From contig NZ_JAMXXK010000009.1 in NCBI RefSeq assembly GCF_024129735.1, forward strand, positions 1 to 64,000: a stretch of DNA of 64,000 nucleotides, read 5' to 3'. The translations under genes and the position numbers were made by a program. This document shows, piece by piece, positions 34,407 to 44,079 of this stretch. This DNA comes from Acinetobacter lwoffii (GTDB taxonomy: Bacteria; Pseudomonadota; Gammaproteobacteria; Pseudomonadales; Moraxellaceae). The first letter of the stretch is position 1, and each line of letters begins with the position of its first letter. The notes beneath the pieces were generated by a model that searched no databases, was not told the DNA's origin, and was given only the letters and a program-made list of their open reading frames with translations.

Positions 34407-36552
34407 TGTATATAAGTTTCAAGGTAAAGATTACCGAATTCTTAAAATTATTCCTTCTCATATTATCTGGATTGATTTAAATCATCCCAATGCCAATCCC
34501 TCTATAATTAAAAAAGAAGAACTGATTACAGCCATAGAAGTAGGCGAAGCAGAAATAACCGATGATCCTTTTGCCGATATCTCCTTGATTAATGTGACAG
34601 AAGACTCTGTACAGCAAAAAAAACGTGATATGGGAATGAACATTATAGATTTACTCATATCTAATGAGCATTTCTATGATCCATCTATTCGTTTTAGCCT
34701 TGTTAAAATAATTACTGAGCAGCATAAAACAACTCATCAAACCATTTATAGATTAGCACGTCGATACTGGCAACGAGGTCAAACACCAAATGCACTTATT
34801 CCCAGTTATAACAATTCTGGTGCTAAAGGTGTTAAACGTATTGCAAAAAATAAAAAACTAGGTAGGCCAAGAAAATATAGTGAAGGTGTTGGTGCATTAG
34901 TTGATCAGAATGTCGAGCGACTTTTCAGAATTAATATTAATAAATATATGTTAACGAAGGATAAATATTCTTTGAGTTATGCCTATCGTAAATTTTCTAC
35001 GATGTATCATTCATTATTTCCAGATACTGCTGATAGCGAAATTCCGACCATCTGGCAATTTAAATATTTTTATGAGCGTGAGTTTCCAAAAGTAACTCAA
35101 CTTACTGCTCGAACCAATCCAATTATCTATGCAAAAGACATCCGAGAGCTCCATTCAACTGTCAACACCCAAGTCCTAGGGCCAGGTTCTCGCTATGAAA
35201 TTGATGCAACAATTGCTGATATTTATCTTGTATCAGATTCAGATCGTGCCTGTATTGTCGGAAGACCCACTATTTATTTAGTTGCTGACGTATTTAGTAG
35301 AATGGTGGTTGGTTTCTATATTGGATTTGAAAATGCCTCCTATGTAACTGCAATGCAAGCTCTACAAGTCGCCATGACAGATAAAGTTGAGTTATGCAAA
35401 CAATATGGTTATGAAATTACATATGATGACTGGCCATGTATTGGATTACCCGATGCTATTTTAGCAGATCGAGGAGAATTATTAGGGCATCAGATTGAAG
35501 CTTTAGAATATAACTTTTCTATTCGTATCGAAAATACTGCACCTTATCGTGGAGATTTAAAACCAATTGTTGAACGTTATTTCAGAACTATTCAGACAAA
35601 ATTTAAGCCTTTTGCTTCTGGTGTAGTACAACAGGTTAAAGAAAAAAAACGTGGGGGCTCTGACTACCGGTTAGATGCAACACTTACTATAACTGAATTT
35701 AAGCAGATCATTATTGGTTCAATACTTGCACATAATACATCACATCAATTGACAACTTATGATCGTGATATAGATATGCCTAGCGATTTGCCTTTAGTTC
35801 CTATTCATTTATGGAATTGGGGAATACAACATCGTGTGGGTCAGTTAAAACAAGTTTCTGAAAAAGCATTACGTGTTGCTTTATTACCTAAAATTAAAGC
35901 GACCTTGTCTGACCTTGGCCTAAAAATGTTTGGAGTATTTTATAATTGCCCTGAAATATATAAACAAGGCTGGATGCATCGTAAAAAATCTATTTCTCGT
36001 CCAGAATCATTTCAAGTGGCTTATGATCCAAGTAATGCAGAAATAATTTATGTGTTTTATCAGGAGCATAGTTTAGATTATTGGGAAGCTACAATTTCTC
36101 CAAGATCTAGAGAATTCATGGGCTGTAGTTTTTGGGAAGTTTGGCAGGTTCAACACGAACAAAAGAAAACAAAAGCCGCTCAAAATCTAAAAACCAATAG
36201 GTCTCAAGCAAACCTTGAAGAACATATTGAATCAATTATTGCTCGGGCAGATGCAAAAAAACCTTCTTCAACACTTAGTAAAAAAGAACGTTTAACTGAT
36301 CTTCGTAAAAATAAACAAGCTGAAAAAGATAGTGAACGATTGAAACAGAGAAACAACAGCCAAAAATCGTCAAAATCTGTCTTTACGGTTCTAGACCACT
36401 CTGAACAGTCTTCAGAAAATCAAAGTAATATTATTCCTATGCCTAAGTCTAGACAATTTATAGATTTAGAAAATGATGAAGATTACAAACTACGTTTTGG
36501 CATTTATCAAGAGTTACTAGATGACCTTGGAGATTCTGGCGATGAAAATTGA
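34390..36552 (+). CDS. tnsB: TnsB-like DDE transposase
   Basis: This 720-aa protein (Tn7 TnsB is 702) makes the 3'-end breaks and joins. The catalytic triad is intact: Asp272 in YEIDATIADIYLV, Asp360 in ILADRGELLGHQ and Glu395 in KPIVERYFRT, one residue off the Tn7 numbering. N-terminal helix-turn-helix segments should bind the end repeats; the charged C-terminal tail from about residue 600 is the TnsC-contact region in Tn7. ATG 34390 follows AAGGAGATTCGCC, a good ribosome-binding site, and is preferred to an in-frame TTG at 34366. It overlaps tnsA by 17 bases. Confidence 0.95.
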   Translation: MFRINSVYKFQGKDYRILKIIPSHIIWIDLNHPNANPSIIKKEELITAIEVGEAEITDDPFADISLINVTEDSVQQKKRDMGMNIIDLLISNEHFYDPSIRFSLVKIITEQHKTTHQTIYRLARRYWQRGQTPNALIPSYNNSGAKGVKRIAKNKKLGRPRKYSEGVGALVDQNVERLFRININKYMLTKDKYSLSYAYRKFSTMYHSLFPDTADSEIPTIWQFKYFYEREFPKVTQLTARTNPIIYAKDIRELHSTVNTQVLGPGSRYEIDATIADIYLVSDSDRACIVGRPTIYLVADVFSRMVVGFYIGFENASYVTAMQALQVAMTDKVELCKQYGYEITYDDWPCIGLPDAILADRGELLGHQIEALEYNFSIRIENTAPYRGDLKPIVERYFRTIQTKFKPFASGVVQQVKEKKRGGSDYRLDATLTITEFKQIIIGSILAHNTSHQLTTYDRDIDMPSDLPLVPIHLWNWGIQHRVGQLKQVSEKALRVALLPKIKATLSDLGLKMFGVFYNCPEIYKQGWMHRKKSISRPESFQVAYDPSNAEIIYVFYQEHSLDYWEATISPRSREFMGCSFWEVWQVQHEQKKTKAAQNLKTNRSQANLEEHIESIIARADAKKPSSTLSKKERLTDLRKNKQAEKDSERLKQRNNSQKSSKSVFTVLDHSEQSSENQSNIIPMPKSRQFIDLENDEDYKLRFGIYQELLDDLGDSGDEN

Positions 36553-36585
36553 TATTCACTAAATTCAAATAAGCAGGATACAATT

Positions 36586-38268
36586 ATGACTAATAAAAAC
36601 GACCATGCAGTGTATACAGCAAGTCCTGTTTCCGACTATCAGGGAAATCCTTTTATCGAAGCCTTACCCGAAATTTTTGAGGCAAAAGATACTATCCAAG
36701 CCATTAGAGGTACTATCGAATTTAAATTATCTGATCGACAACTCCCCAACAATACTCGTGCTCATATTATATCCCAGTTATTAAATAATTTTTTTCACCC
36801 TATTAAACGGCATTTAACATTAGAACAAAAAATTTCTATTATGTTAAGAAAGGGGTATGTAGGACGTAATATTACTACAGGTGATTTAAGTCGGCATTTA
36901 CAAAATAGTTTTGAACATATTAAAAGCAATGATTTTAATGCTTCCCGCCATACAAATTTAATATCAACAGCACAGAGTCTAGTGTTTATTGGCTTCTCTG
37001 GTAGTGGCAAAACAACCACATTAAATCGCATTCTTAGAAATTATCCACAAAAAATTTATCATCCTGAACATAATTTCACTCAACTGGTCTATCTAAAAAT
37101 AGACTGCCCATATAACGGCTCACTTAAATCTCTATATTTAAGTTTCTTTAGTGCTGTTGACCGTGCTTTAGGAACTAGTTATGAACAACAATACACTCAA
37201 AAAAGACATAATGAACAAAAGCTCTTGCAACTTATGGGACACATTGCCCATCTTCATGCAATCGGTCTTTTGGTGATTGATGAAATTCAACACCTCATGG
37301 CAAACAGATCTAAAAATTCTGATGAAATGTTGAATTTCTTTGTGACTTTAGTGAATGTTTATAGCTTGCCAATCATTATGGTAGGAACACCTAAAGCAAG
37401 TAACATATTTGAACGTGATCTGCGCTCATCACGTCGAGCTGTAGGTTTTGGTTCAATTCACTGGGAACCTATAAAAAATGAGCCTGCAATAAAAACCCCA
37501 GATGGGAAAGTTCGAAAATCTGAGTGGATGACATTTACAGATGCTCTTTGGAAATATCAGTGGTTAAGAAAAGCTGATCTCGCACTCTCAGAGGAGTTAC
37601 GACAATGCTGGTTTGATCTAACCCAAGGTATTTTAGACGTAACAGTTAAGCTTTTTGTCCTTGCACAAATACGAGCAATTGAATCTGGTTTAGAACGAAT
37701 CACTGTAAAATTGCTCCAAAATACATATCAAGAAGACTTTAAACCAATTCATCATATTATAGATGCCTTACGTTCAGGTGATGCTCGACGAATTGCACAA
37801 TATCCTGATTTGATCACACCTGAAATTGACAGACAATTGTTAAAACTTTTTTCCAAAATCGAAGAAAGTGCAATTGAGCAAGAAGATGAGCTTGATGAAT
37901 ATCAAGGACATGATGAATCTATGCGTTTACATGCTCTGTTACTTGAGCTTGGTTATGACTCCAAGATTTTGATACCGATGGTTAAAAAAGTATTTATTAA
38001 ACATCCTGACAAGCATTTGACCGAACTACTATCAATTATTTTGGACTGGTTAAAACAGAATGAAGATTCAACAAAGAGCCCTCCACTCTCCAAACCTAAA
38101 ATATCCAAACCTAAACTACTTAAATATGATCAATGGCATACATTGGATTCAGTTGACTTACGTTTTCAATTTTCACAAAAAAAGAGTGGTCAAAGCTTTT
38201 ATGATCATCTAAAAACTGAAACAGATTTGATCTTTGATATACCTGATTGGATCAAACAAGTGAGTTAG
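36586..38268 (+). CDS. tnsC: TnsC-like AAA+ ATPase regulator
   Basis: This 560-aa protein (Tn7 TnsC 555) links the targeting proteins TnsD or TnsE to the TnsAB transposase and provides target immunity. Walker A is GFSGSGKTT (about 136-144) and Walker B LLVIDEIQH (about 228-236); sensor-like MVGTPKASNIFERD follows. The C-terminal region is acidic and includes a repeated Ser-Lys-Pro segment. A clear GCAGGA ribosome-binding site lies before ATG 36586. Stop is two bases before the tnsD ATG. Confidence 0.95.
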   Translation: MTNKNDHAVYTASPVSDYQGNPFIEALPEIFEAKDTIQAIRGTIEFKLSDRQLPNNTRAHIISQLLNNFFHPIKRHLTLEQKISIMLRKGYVGRNITTGDLSRHLQNSFEHIKSNDFNASRHTNLISTAQSLVFIGFSGSGKTTTLNRILRNYPQKIYHPEHNFTQLVYLKIDCPYNGSLKSLYLSFFSAVDRALGTSYEQQYTQKRHNEQKLLQLMGHIAHLHAIGLLVIDEIQHLMANRSKNSDEMLNFFVTLVNVYSLPIIMVGTPKASNIFERDLRSSRRAVGFGSIHWEPIKNEPAIKTPDGKVRKSEWMTFTDALWKYQWLRKADLALSEELRQCWFDLTQGILDVTVKLFVLAQIRAIESGLERITVKLLQNTYQEDFKPIHHIIDALRSGDARRIAQYPDLITPEIDRQLLKLFSKIEESAIEQEDELDEYQGHDESMRLHALLLELGYDSKILIPMVKKVFIKHPDKHLTELLSIILDWLKQNEDSTKSPPLSKPKISKPKLLKYDQWHTLDSVDLRFQFSQKKSGQSFYDHLKTETDLIFDIPDWIKQVS

Positions 38269-38270
38269 TT

Positions 38271-39803
38271 ATGCTAAATTTCCCTATGCCTTATGAACAT
38301 GAGCTAATTTATAGTACGGTGGCTCGTGCTGGAATCCGCTTGGCATTTGAAAGTCCCAAGCAATTACTTGATGCTGTATTTGAAAATAGACAGGTTATTG
38401 CGACGGTTGATTTACCCTGCCATCTTAATGCGATCGTTAATCAGTATTCTGAACAACAATTGACTCTACAAAATATAATATACAAACATACATTATTTCC
38501 TATATATGCACCTTTTGTGCCTGAAGCAAGAAGAAAACAATGTATCAAATGGATGGGTAATATTTCACAAGGTTCGGTACATCTTTCTTTGGGAATTAAT
38601 GCTTCACGAGTCCCTATTATTCATAGACTACGTTACTGTCCACAATGTCTGAAAGAGCAAGCGCTTCAAAAAGGAGAATTTTACTGGTTGAGTTTATGGC
38701 AAATTCAGGGAGCTTGCTGTCCGCAACACGGTAATCTTGTAGAATCAAGACTAGATTTAAGATCATTACATCGACATGACTTTATAGCACCTTCAGATGT
38801 TTTTTGTACTGAGTGGAATCAGGTACCAGCAACAAGTGATGAACTTTTCATTAGTTCTAAAATAATAGAATTGTTATCTACACCGCCTTTTGTATCACCG
38901 AGTTATGAACAGTGGACGATGTTTTATAATGAACTAGCCAGACGGAATAACTGTATCCGTGGGGAAAACCAAATTGCTTTCGATCAAATTTTAGAAAAAA
39001 TATCATTAAGGTGGCCAGAAAAATTTCTTCAGCAATATCATTTAGATGACTTAGCTTCTGAAACCAGTTGGCTACGTCATATTTTTAGAAAGCATCGCAA
39101 AAGCTTTAGTTATCTGGAGCATATTATTACAATCGAAGCTTTTTTAAATACTGACTGGTCTTTTACAGATATCTTCACTCAAGTTAAGTCCTTCCAGAAA
39201 GCAACTACTCAACAGAATAATCAAATAAAATTCCAGGATACTAATTTTGAAATAACTAGAGCTGAGAATCGTGAAAAATGGGTAGGTTTAGTACAAGAAC
39301 ATGGGGTTAAACCGGCTCGTCACCTGCAGGCAGCTCTTTATGCATGGTTATATCGAAACGATAAAGACTGGCTATTGCAGACAAACCAAAATTTCCATCA
39401 GAAATTTATTCCTCAAGAGGCTAAAATTGATTGGCAAAAACGCGATCTTTTTTATGTAAAGCAACTTATCCAACTTAATAATACTTTAATCTGGGATTTA
39501 GATAGCCCGAGACGCTCTATGAAATGGTGGTTTAAACAGACGTCTACTTCAAATACATTAGAGAAAAATTTACATAAATTACCTCTGATTCAACTTTTTC
39601 TAGAACGGTATAGTGAAAATATTAGCTGTTATCAAATCAGACGCCTAACAAAAGTGTTTATCGATATTAAAATCAATAAACAATCAATTCCTCAGTGGCG
39701 CATTCTACGAAAAGCTGGATTAAGTGAAGAACGAATGACATCTGAAACGAAAAGATTTCTAGAATATATCACTCTTGAATTCTCTCAAATTATTCAAAAT
39801 TAA
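38271..39803 (+). CDS. tnsD: TnsD (TniQ family) attTn7-targeting protein
   Basis: The product is about 510 aa and matches Tn7 TnsD from MLNFPMPYEHELIYSTVARAG onward. The CCCH zinc finger is visible as RYCPQCLKEQ...CCPQHG (about residues 122-158). IFRKHRKSFSYLEH and ARHLQAALYAWLYRNDKDWL are further TnsD-type blocks. It binds the 3' end of glmS and brings TnsC there, consistent with the element's position. The homologous start is ATG 38271, two bases after tnsC; an in-frame TTG at 38247 is less likely. Confidence 0.94.
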   Translation: MLNFPMPYEHELIYSTVARAGIRLAFESPKQLLDAVFENRQVIATVDLPCHLNAIVNQYSEQQLTLQNIIYKHTLFPIYAPFVPEARRKQCIKWMGNISQGSVHLSLGINASRVPIIHRLRYCPQCLKEQALQKGEFYWLSLWQIQGACCPQHGNLVESRLDLRSLHRHDFIAPSDVFCTEWNQVPATSDELFISSKIIELLSTPPFVSPSYEQWTMFYNELARRNNCIRGENQIAFDQILEKISLRWPEKFLQQYHLDDLASETSWLRHIFRKHRKSFSYLEHIITIEAFLNTDWSFTDIFTQVKSFQKATTQQNNQIKFQDTNFEITRAENREKWVGLVQEHGVKPARHLQAALYAWLYRNDKDWLLQTNQNFHQKFIPQEAKIDWQKRDLFYVKQLIQLNNTLIWDLDSPRRSMKWWFKQTSTSNTLEKNLHKLPLIQLFLERYSENISCYQIRRLTKVFIDIKINKQSIPQWRILRKAGLSEERMTSETKRFLEYITLEFSQIIQN

Positions 39804-39913
39804 TTTGATTAAATCGTTACCTTACTGAAATTAAACTTTGAAATTTCAATAAAATAAGCTTTAATATATGCAGTATTTTTCAATCAACTAAAGATTCAAA
39901 TGGTAAAGAATAG

Positions 39914-41512
39914 ATGACAAAAATTAAAAATTTTCCTGAAAATGCTAGAATTACTTTTTTAGGTTCTATTTTTAAAGAAAGAAAAAATCCTGAATGCTAT
40001 ATAAATATTGGATTAGAAAATTATAAATATTCAATAGAAAATCAGAGATATATACTGAAATATGCTCGTTTTTCTAATATGCCATTATTAGCGCGCAACC
40101 GACGTTTCAATCAGACTGAAACCTTTACTCCTTTTAATGAATCTACTATCACCATTCAAATTGATAACTTTCAAAAATGGAATATTTTAATTAATGAGTC
40201 AGGACAATATAATTTCAGCAATATTGTTAGCGATATTAATGAAAAATATAAAGATATTGAAATTATTTTACCCCAGATAGAACTCGCTAGAGTATTATTC
40301 TTGCATAATGCCTATCTATCTCGTAGTGCACTGGATCAAACACGTCTTTCTGGTGAATTTGATATCATAAAGGGAGAGAATCAAACTGTGGTCAATATTC
40401 CTACATTCTGTAACTTCCCACCATCCCAATATGATAATGTCGGAATGCGCCGCTTGCTCGCATGGATATTACTCGATACAGAAGCACGAACATCTTTCGA
40501 AAGCATCTCCAAAAAATTTTTAAGTGAGAAGTTTCAGACCAAAGTCCGAGAATACTGGAACTTTAATTTTGTCCCACCCTCATTAAAAGGTGCTGAAATC
40601 ACATTAAAAGTATATTTTAGTCCGAAGAAAAACAAATATTATGTAAATGAAATTCTAGCAATATCAAACTTACCCAGTGAAATTAATCATACTGTCATTT
40701 TCTGCAGTCCTAAATTTACGGTAAAAAATACTCAGGAAAGCTCTCAGGGCTCTTCCAGAGGTAGTAAGCATCTCCAAGATGAAGATCCTATAATTGATGA
40801 TAAAAAAGAAGCAAATAGTGATAAAAAAATAGCAATTATTGATTCACCTAAAATCACACTAGCACTCTCATCTCCTTTTGAAACGAAAAAAGCAGTAATT
40901 AAACGTTCTGGTAAAAAGGGCAGCTTTAATAACGATGATATAACTACCTTACCTGAACCTGACGTCGGTACAGGGGAATCCACTATTTTTGGAGAAATTG
41001 GCCGGGGGGAATTTGAAAATTGTCAAGATGAGAGTGATGACCTTAAACTATTTATGAAAAGATTTGAATCATTTCAAGCTATGATTGAGGAATTCAGATC
41101 ACAGAATAATATTCTATCAAAATTTAGATTTACCATTTCTAAGCTTCCCGCTGTCAATCGATCCAAGCTACATAAGACCGATGATGGCAACTTTCGAAGT
41201 ATTGCGGAAGTACAGCTAGAATTTCAAGGTAAAAAATTTTCCATTCTAGAAATTGATACTAGCGACAATTACAAACCACTTTCAACATTAATTGTTAAAG
41301 TCGAAGATTTTGAAGCCTGGGATCAAAATTTTCCAATTTTTAAACAACAGATTATTAGACGTTCTTTGCGTTGGCCCACGGCAAAATCCTTAAAAGATAT
41401 TGGCATTCCCAAAGGCATTAACCATCCAAAAAACAAATTTGAGATAAGTGAGTCTGATAAAGAGTTTGCAGATTGGTTAAAGCGGTTTACAGAAGCCTTA
41501 AAATCTGCTTAA
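39914..41512 (+). CDS. tnsE: TnsE-like targeting protein
   Basis: This 532-aa protein (Tn7 TnsE 538) directs insertion to replicating lagging-strand DNA and conjugating plasmids. Shared blocks are LPQIELARVLFLHNAYLSRS, a variable Ser/Lys-rich middle (about 260-350), KLPAVNRSKLHKTDDGNFRS and the C-terminal RWPTAKSLKDIG...KGINHPKN. It starts 110 bases after tnsD, a wider gap than inside tnsABCD, so it may have its own promoter. It is the last gene before the far transposon end. Confidence 0.9.
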   Translation: MTKIKNFPENARITFLGSIFKERKNPECYINIGLENYKYSIENQRYILKYARFSNMPLLARNRRFNQTETFTPFNESTITIQIDNFQKWNILINESGQYNFSNIVSDINEKYKDIEIILPQIELARVLFLHNAYLSRSALDQTRLSGEFDIIKGENQTVVNIPTFCNFPPSQYDNVGMRRLLAWILLDTEARTSFESISKKFLSEKFQTKVREYWNFNFVPPSLKGAEITLKVYFSPKKNKYYVNEILAISNLPSEINHTVIFCSPKFTVKNTQESSQGSSRGSKHLQDEDPIIDDKKEANSDKKIAIIDSPKITLALSSPFETKKAVIKRSGKKGSFNNDDITTLPEPDVGTGESTIFGEIGRGEFENCQDESDDLKLFMKRFESFQAMIEEFRSQNNILSKFRFTISKLPAVNRSKLHKTDDGNFRSIAEVQLEFQGKKFSILEIDTSDNYKPLSTLIVKVEDFEAWDQNFPIFKQQIIRRSLRWPTAKSLKDIGIPKGINHPKNKFEISESDKEFADWLKRFTEALKSA

Positions 41513-41575
41513 TAGTTTTCTCTATGCTCTATGGCATAAATATTTGGATCTTTGAATTTAACTCACCCACCTTTA

Positions 41576-41722
41576 AGATGATACTTTATTACTAGACATC
41601 CTATAAAATTAAGAATATATGATTATGTACGATGATACTTTATTTTTAATAAGTTATGATCATAAGTTATTAAAATCAAGCACTTAATAAAACTTAGGAT
41701 GAAGCTTTATTACTAGCTTACA
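41576..41722 (-). repeat. transposon end near pgm (left end): three spread TnsB-type sites
   Basis: Inverted copies of the end repeat lie at 41576-41595 (AGATGATACTTTATTACTAG), 41630-41649 (CGATGATACTTTATTTTTAA) and 41697-41716 (GGATGAAGCTTTATTACTAG), then CTTACA at the terminus. Spacings of 54 and about 67 bases resemble the spread Tn7 left end. A palindrome TTATGATCATAA (41654-41665) lies between the second and third sites. Confidence 0.88.
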
Positions 41723-41735
41723 GGAGAGCCTCTAA

Positions 41736-43112
41736 ATGACAAAACTGACTTGCTTCAAAGCCTATGATATTCGCGGCAAACTCGGTACCGAACTCAATGA
41801 AGATATCGCCTATAAAATTGGCCGTGCTTATGGACAGATTTATCAACCTAAAACGGTTGTCATTGGCTGTGATATACGACTCAGCAGTGAAGACCTAAAA
41901 CAGGCCACCATTCGCGGCTTGAATGATGCCGGGGTCAATGTGCTGGATCTTGGCATGACCGGGACTGAAGAAGTTTATTTCGCGGCTTTTCACCTGGATG
42001 TCCAGGGTGGTATTGAAGTTACTGCCAGCCATAACCCGATGGATTATAATGGCATGAAACTGGTGCGTGAAAATGCACGTCCAATCAGTGCCGATACTGG
42101 TCTGAAAGAAATTCAGGCCTTGGCCGAATCAGGGCAATTCATTGAAGTTAGCAAAAAAGGTCATACGGAAAAATATAATATCCTGCCAGAATTTATCGAC
42201 CACCTGATGACCTATATCGATCCGGCAAAAATCCGCCCGATGAAACTGGTGATGAATGCCGGTAATGGTGCCGCAGGTCATGTGGTGGATGCGCTTGAAC
42301 AGAAGTTTCAACAACTACAGATCCCGGTTGAATTTGTCAAAATTCACAATGAGGCCGATGGTAACTTCCCGAATGGCATCCCGAATCCAATTCTGGTTGA
42401 AAACCGTGATAGCACCCGTGATGCGGTCATTCAGCATGGTGCGGATATGGGCATTGCCTGGGATGGCGACTTTGACCGTTGCTTCCTGTTCGATGAAAAA
42501 GGCCAGTTCATTGAAGGTTATTATATTGTTGGCCTTCTTGCGCAGGCATTCCTGCTGAAGCAATCTGGTGAAAAAATTGTCCATGACCCGCGTCTGGTCT
42601 GGAATACGCTGGATGTGGTGGAGCAGTATCAGGGAATTACCGTCCAATCAAAATCAGGGCATGCCTTCATTAAAGATGTCATGCGTGAACATAATGCGGC
42701 TTATGGCGGGGAAATGAGTGCCCATCACTATTTCCGTGATTTTGCTTACTGTGACAGCGGCATGATTCCATGGTTACTGGCTATGGCGGTACTGTCTGAA
42801 ACAGGAAAATCCTTATCTTCTCTTGTGGAAGAAATGATCGCCAAGTTCCCATGTTCAGGTGAAATTAATTTTAAAGTGGCCGATACCCAAGCAACCATCC
42901 AAAAACTTTTCGATCATTATGCCGATCAAAAACCAGAAATCGATCAGACCGATGGGGTCAGCCTTAATTTTGGTGCATGGCGTTTTAATGTGCGTGCATC
43001 GAATACTGAACCGCTATTGCGTCTAAATATTGAAAGCCGTCGTGATCATAATCCACGAACAATGCAGGACTATGTTGATGAGCTGACCCAGCTGATCCAA
43101 GGCGAAGCTTAA
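41736..43112 (+). CDS. pgm: phosphomannomutase / phosphoglucomutase
   Basis: This 458-aa hexose-phosphate mutase has the phosphoserine loop [16 protein letters not shown], the metal loop [12 protein letters not shown], the sugar-binding GEMSAHHYF and the phosphate-binding [14 protein letters not shown]. It interconverts glucose (or mannose) 6- and 1-phosphates and so feeds galU, rml and K-antigen synthesis. It is convergent with the galE end of the K locus, as in other Acinetobacter K loci. The ribosome-binding site AGGAGA begins inside or at the transposon terminus, 13 bp from the ATG, so its native promoter has been separated or replaced. Confidence 0.94.
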   Translation: MTKLTCFKAYDIRGKLGTELNEDIAYKIGRAYGQIYQPKTVVIGCDIRLSSEDLKQATIRGLNDAGVNVLDLGMTGTEEVYFAAFHLDVQGGIEVTASHNPMDYNGMKLVRENARPISADTGLKEIQALAESGQFIEVSKKGHTEKYNILPEFIDHLMTYIDPAKIRPMKLVMNAGNGAAGHVVDALEQKFQQLQIPVEFVKIHNEADGNFPNGIPNPILVENRDSTRDAVIQHGADMGIAWDGDFDRCFLFDEKGQFIEGYYIVGLLAQAFLLKQSGEKIVHDPRLVWNTLDVVEQYQGITVQSKSGHAFIKDVMREHNAAYGGEMSAHHYFRDFAYCDSGMIPWLLAMAVLSETGKSLSSLVEEMIAKFPCSGEINFKVADTQATIQKLFDHYADQKPEIDQTDGVSLNFGAWRFNVRASNTEPLLRLNIESRRDHNPRTMQDYVDELTQLIQGEA

Positions 43113-43135
43113 GTCCTCAAAAAAAACCTGAAAAC

Positions 43136-43179
43136 AGTACCCTTTAAACCAGACAAAAGATTCCAGTTTTTAGGGTACT
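43136..43179. terminator. terminator between pgm and the glycosyltransferase remnant
   Basis: AGTACCCT (43136-43143) and AGGGTACT (43172-43179) can pair around a 28-nt loop, with A-rich sequence before and TTTT after. It separates the convergent pgm and galE-side transcripts. Confidence 0.5.
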
Positions 43180-43196
43180 TTTCCGGCCTAAAGCTT

Positions 43197-44074
43197 TTAT
43201 GGAAAATGTTTTTTGAGTATATCCACTGTGATATTTGTATTCATTTTTCGCGCAAACAGCATGCCTGACTGCTTCATTTTATCAAAATCAGACACATCTA
43301 AAGTCCTTGGATAATCCGGCCCGGAATCCCAGTCAATATATCTTAGCCCTGTTTCACAATCCTCTATCCTATGCTGGACATGATAGATGCGTTGCTGAAA
43401 ATGGGAATTATAAATAATGGTATGGAAAAAGATTTCATCTCCACAGAGTGAAGATTTAAAGGTTTTTGCATAATCCGGATTCGCTTCCAGATAATCTAGA
43501 ATAAATGTCACCGCCTGATCGGTGAGAGTAATCCAGTTTGAACCTTTATATAGTTTAGGTAAATGAGAAATATCCTGTTTACGGAAGTGCCGTCAATACC
43601 ATAATGCCCATCTGTTCAGGAACTGAAATAATGATGATTTAGCTTTCTGATACATAATCGGTAAATACAGGACATTCACCCGTTGTTCCACATCATCTGC
43701 TAAATCATCATGACCCACAAACTCTGTCTGTTTTTGATATTCTTTTTCTAGAAATAATTCTCTTGCGGTATTGGAACATAAAGGAATGTCATCTCCAGAC
43801 AGGAAGAAAAAATAGCCGTAATCATATTTTTGTGCTTCCTGCAGGAGTTTTAACATGACTTCAATTTGGCTATAGCTGCCCCATCGTACATCTGTCCGGT
43901 CTGCTAAAAATATACCTGATCAAGCTGTCTGAATTGAGTATGAAATGGGGCAAGGTCGGCTTTTTGATCGACATGAATAAGAATAATACTATGAGGACTT
44001 TTCAGCAGCTCATTCACCAGAAAAACCAGTGAATGGGTAAGTTGATGACAAACAATCCCATAAATAAAATTCAT
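43197..44074 (-). pseudogene. broken core-2/I-branching-type beta-1,6-GlcNAc transferase
   Basis: Read from ATG 44074 the product starts MNFIYGIVCHQLTHSLVFLV...IILIHVDQKADL, typical of this glycosyltransferase family. A T-run (five T where six are needed) shifts the frame after QLDQVYF. The next frame continues as LADRTDVRWGSYSQIEVM...YFFFLSGDDIPL. An in-frame TGA at about 43593-43595 interrupts after RWALWY, and the same frame resumes as FRKQDISHLPKLYKGSNWITL to the C-terminus at 43197. One frameshift plus one stop make it a recent pseudogene. It lies between galE and pgm, where Acinetobacter K loci carry variable genes. Confidence 0.85.
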
Positions 44075-44079
44075 ATTTA

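Larger units (their letters stand above)
33474..41722 (+). mobile_element. Tn7-like transposon at attTn7, tnsABCDE only
   Basis: The element is about 8.25 kb and starts with TGTATTTAGGTAATAAAG, 24 bp after glmS. It ends with CTTTATTACTAGCTTACA, so both termini read TGT...ACA with shared TnsB-type repeats inside. The end near glmS has tightly packed repeats and lies beside tnsA, like the Tn7 right end; the far end has spread repeats, like the left end. Five genes, tnsA to tnsE, fill it and no cargo is visible. The 5 bases outside each end (TGGGG left, GGAGA right) do not match, so the target duplication is missing. TnsA lacks two active-site residues. The DNA is distinctly AT-rich against glmS and pgm. 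Confidence 0.93.
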
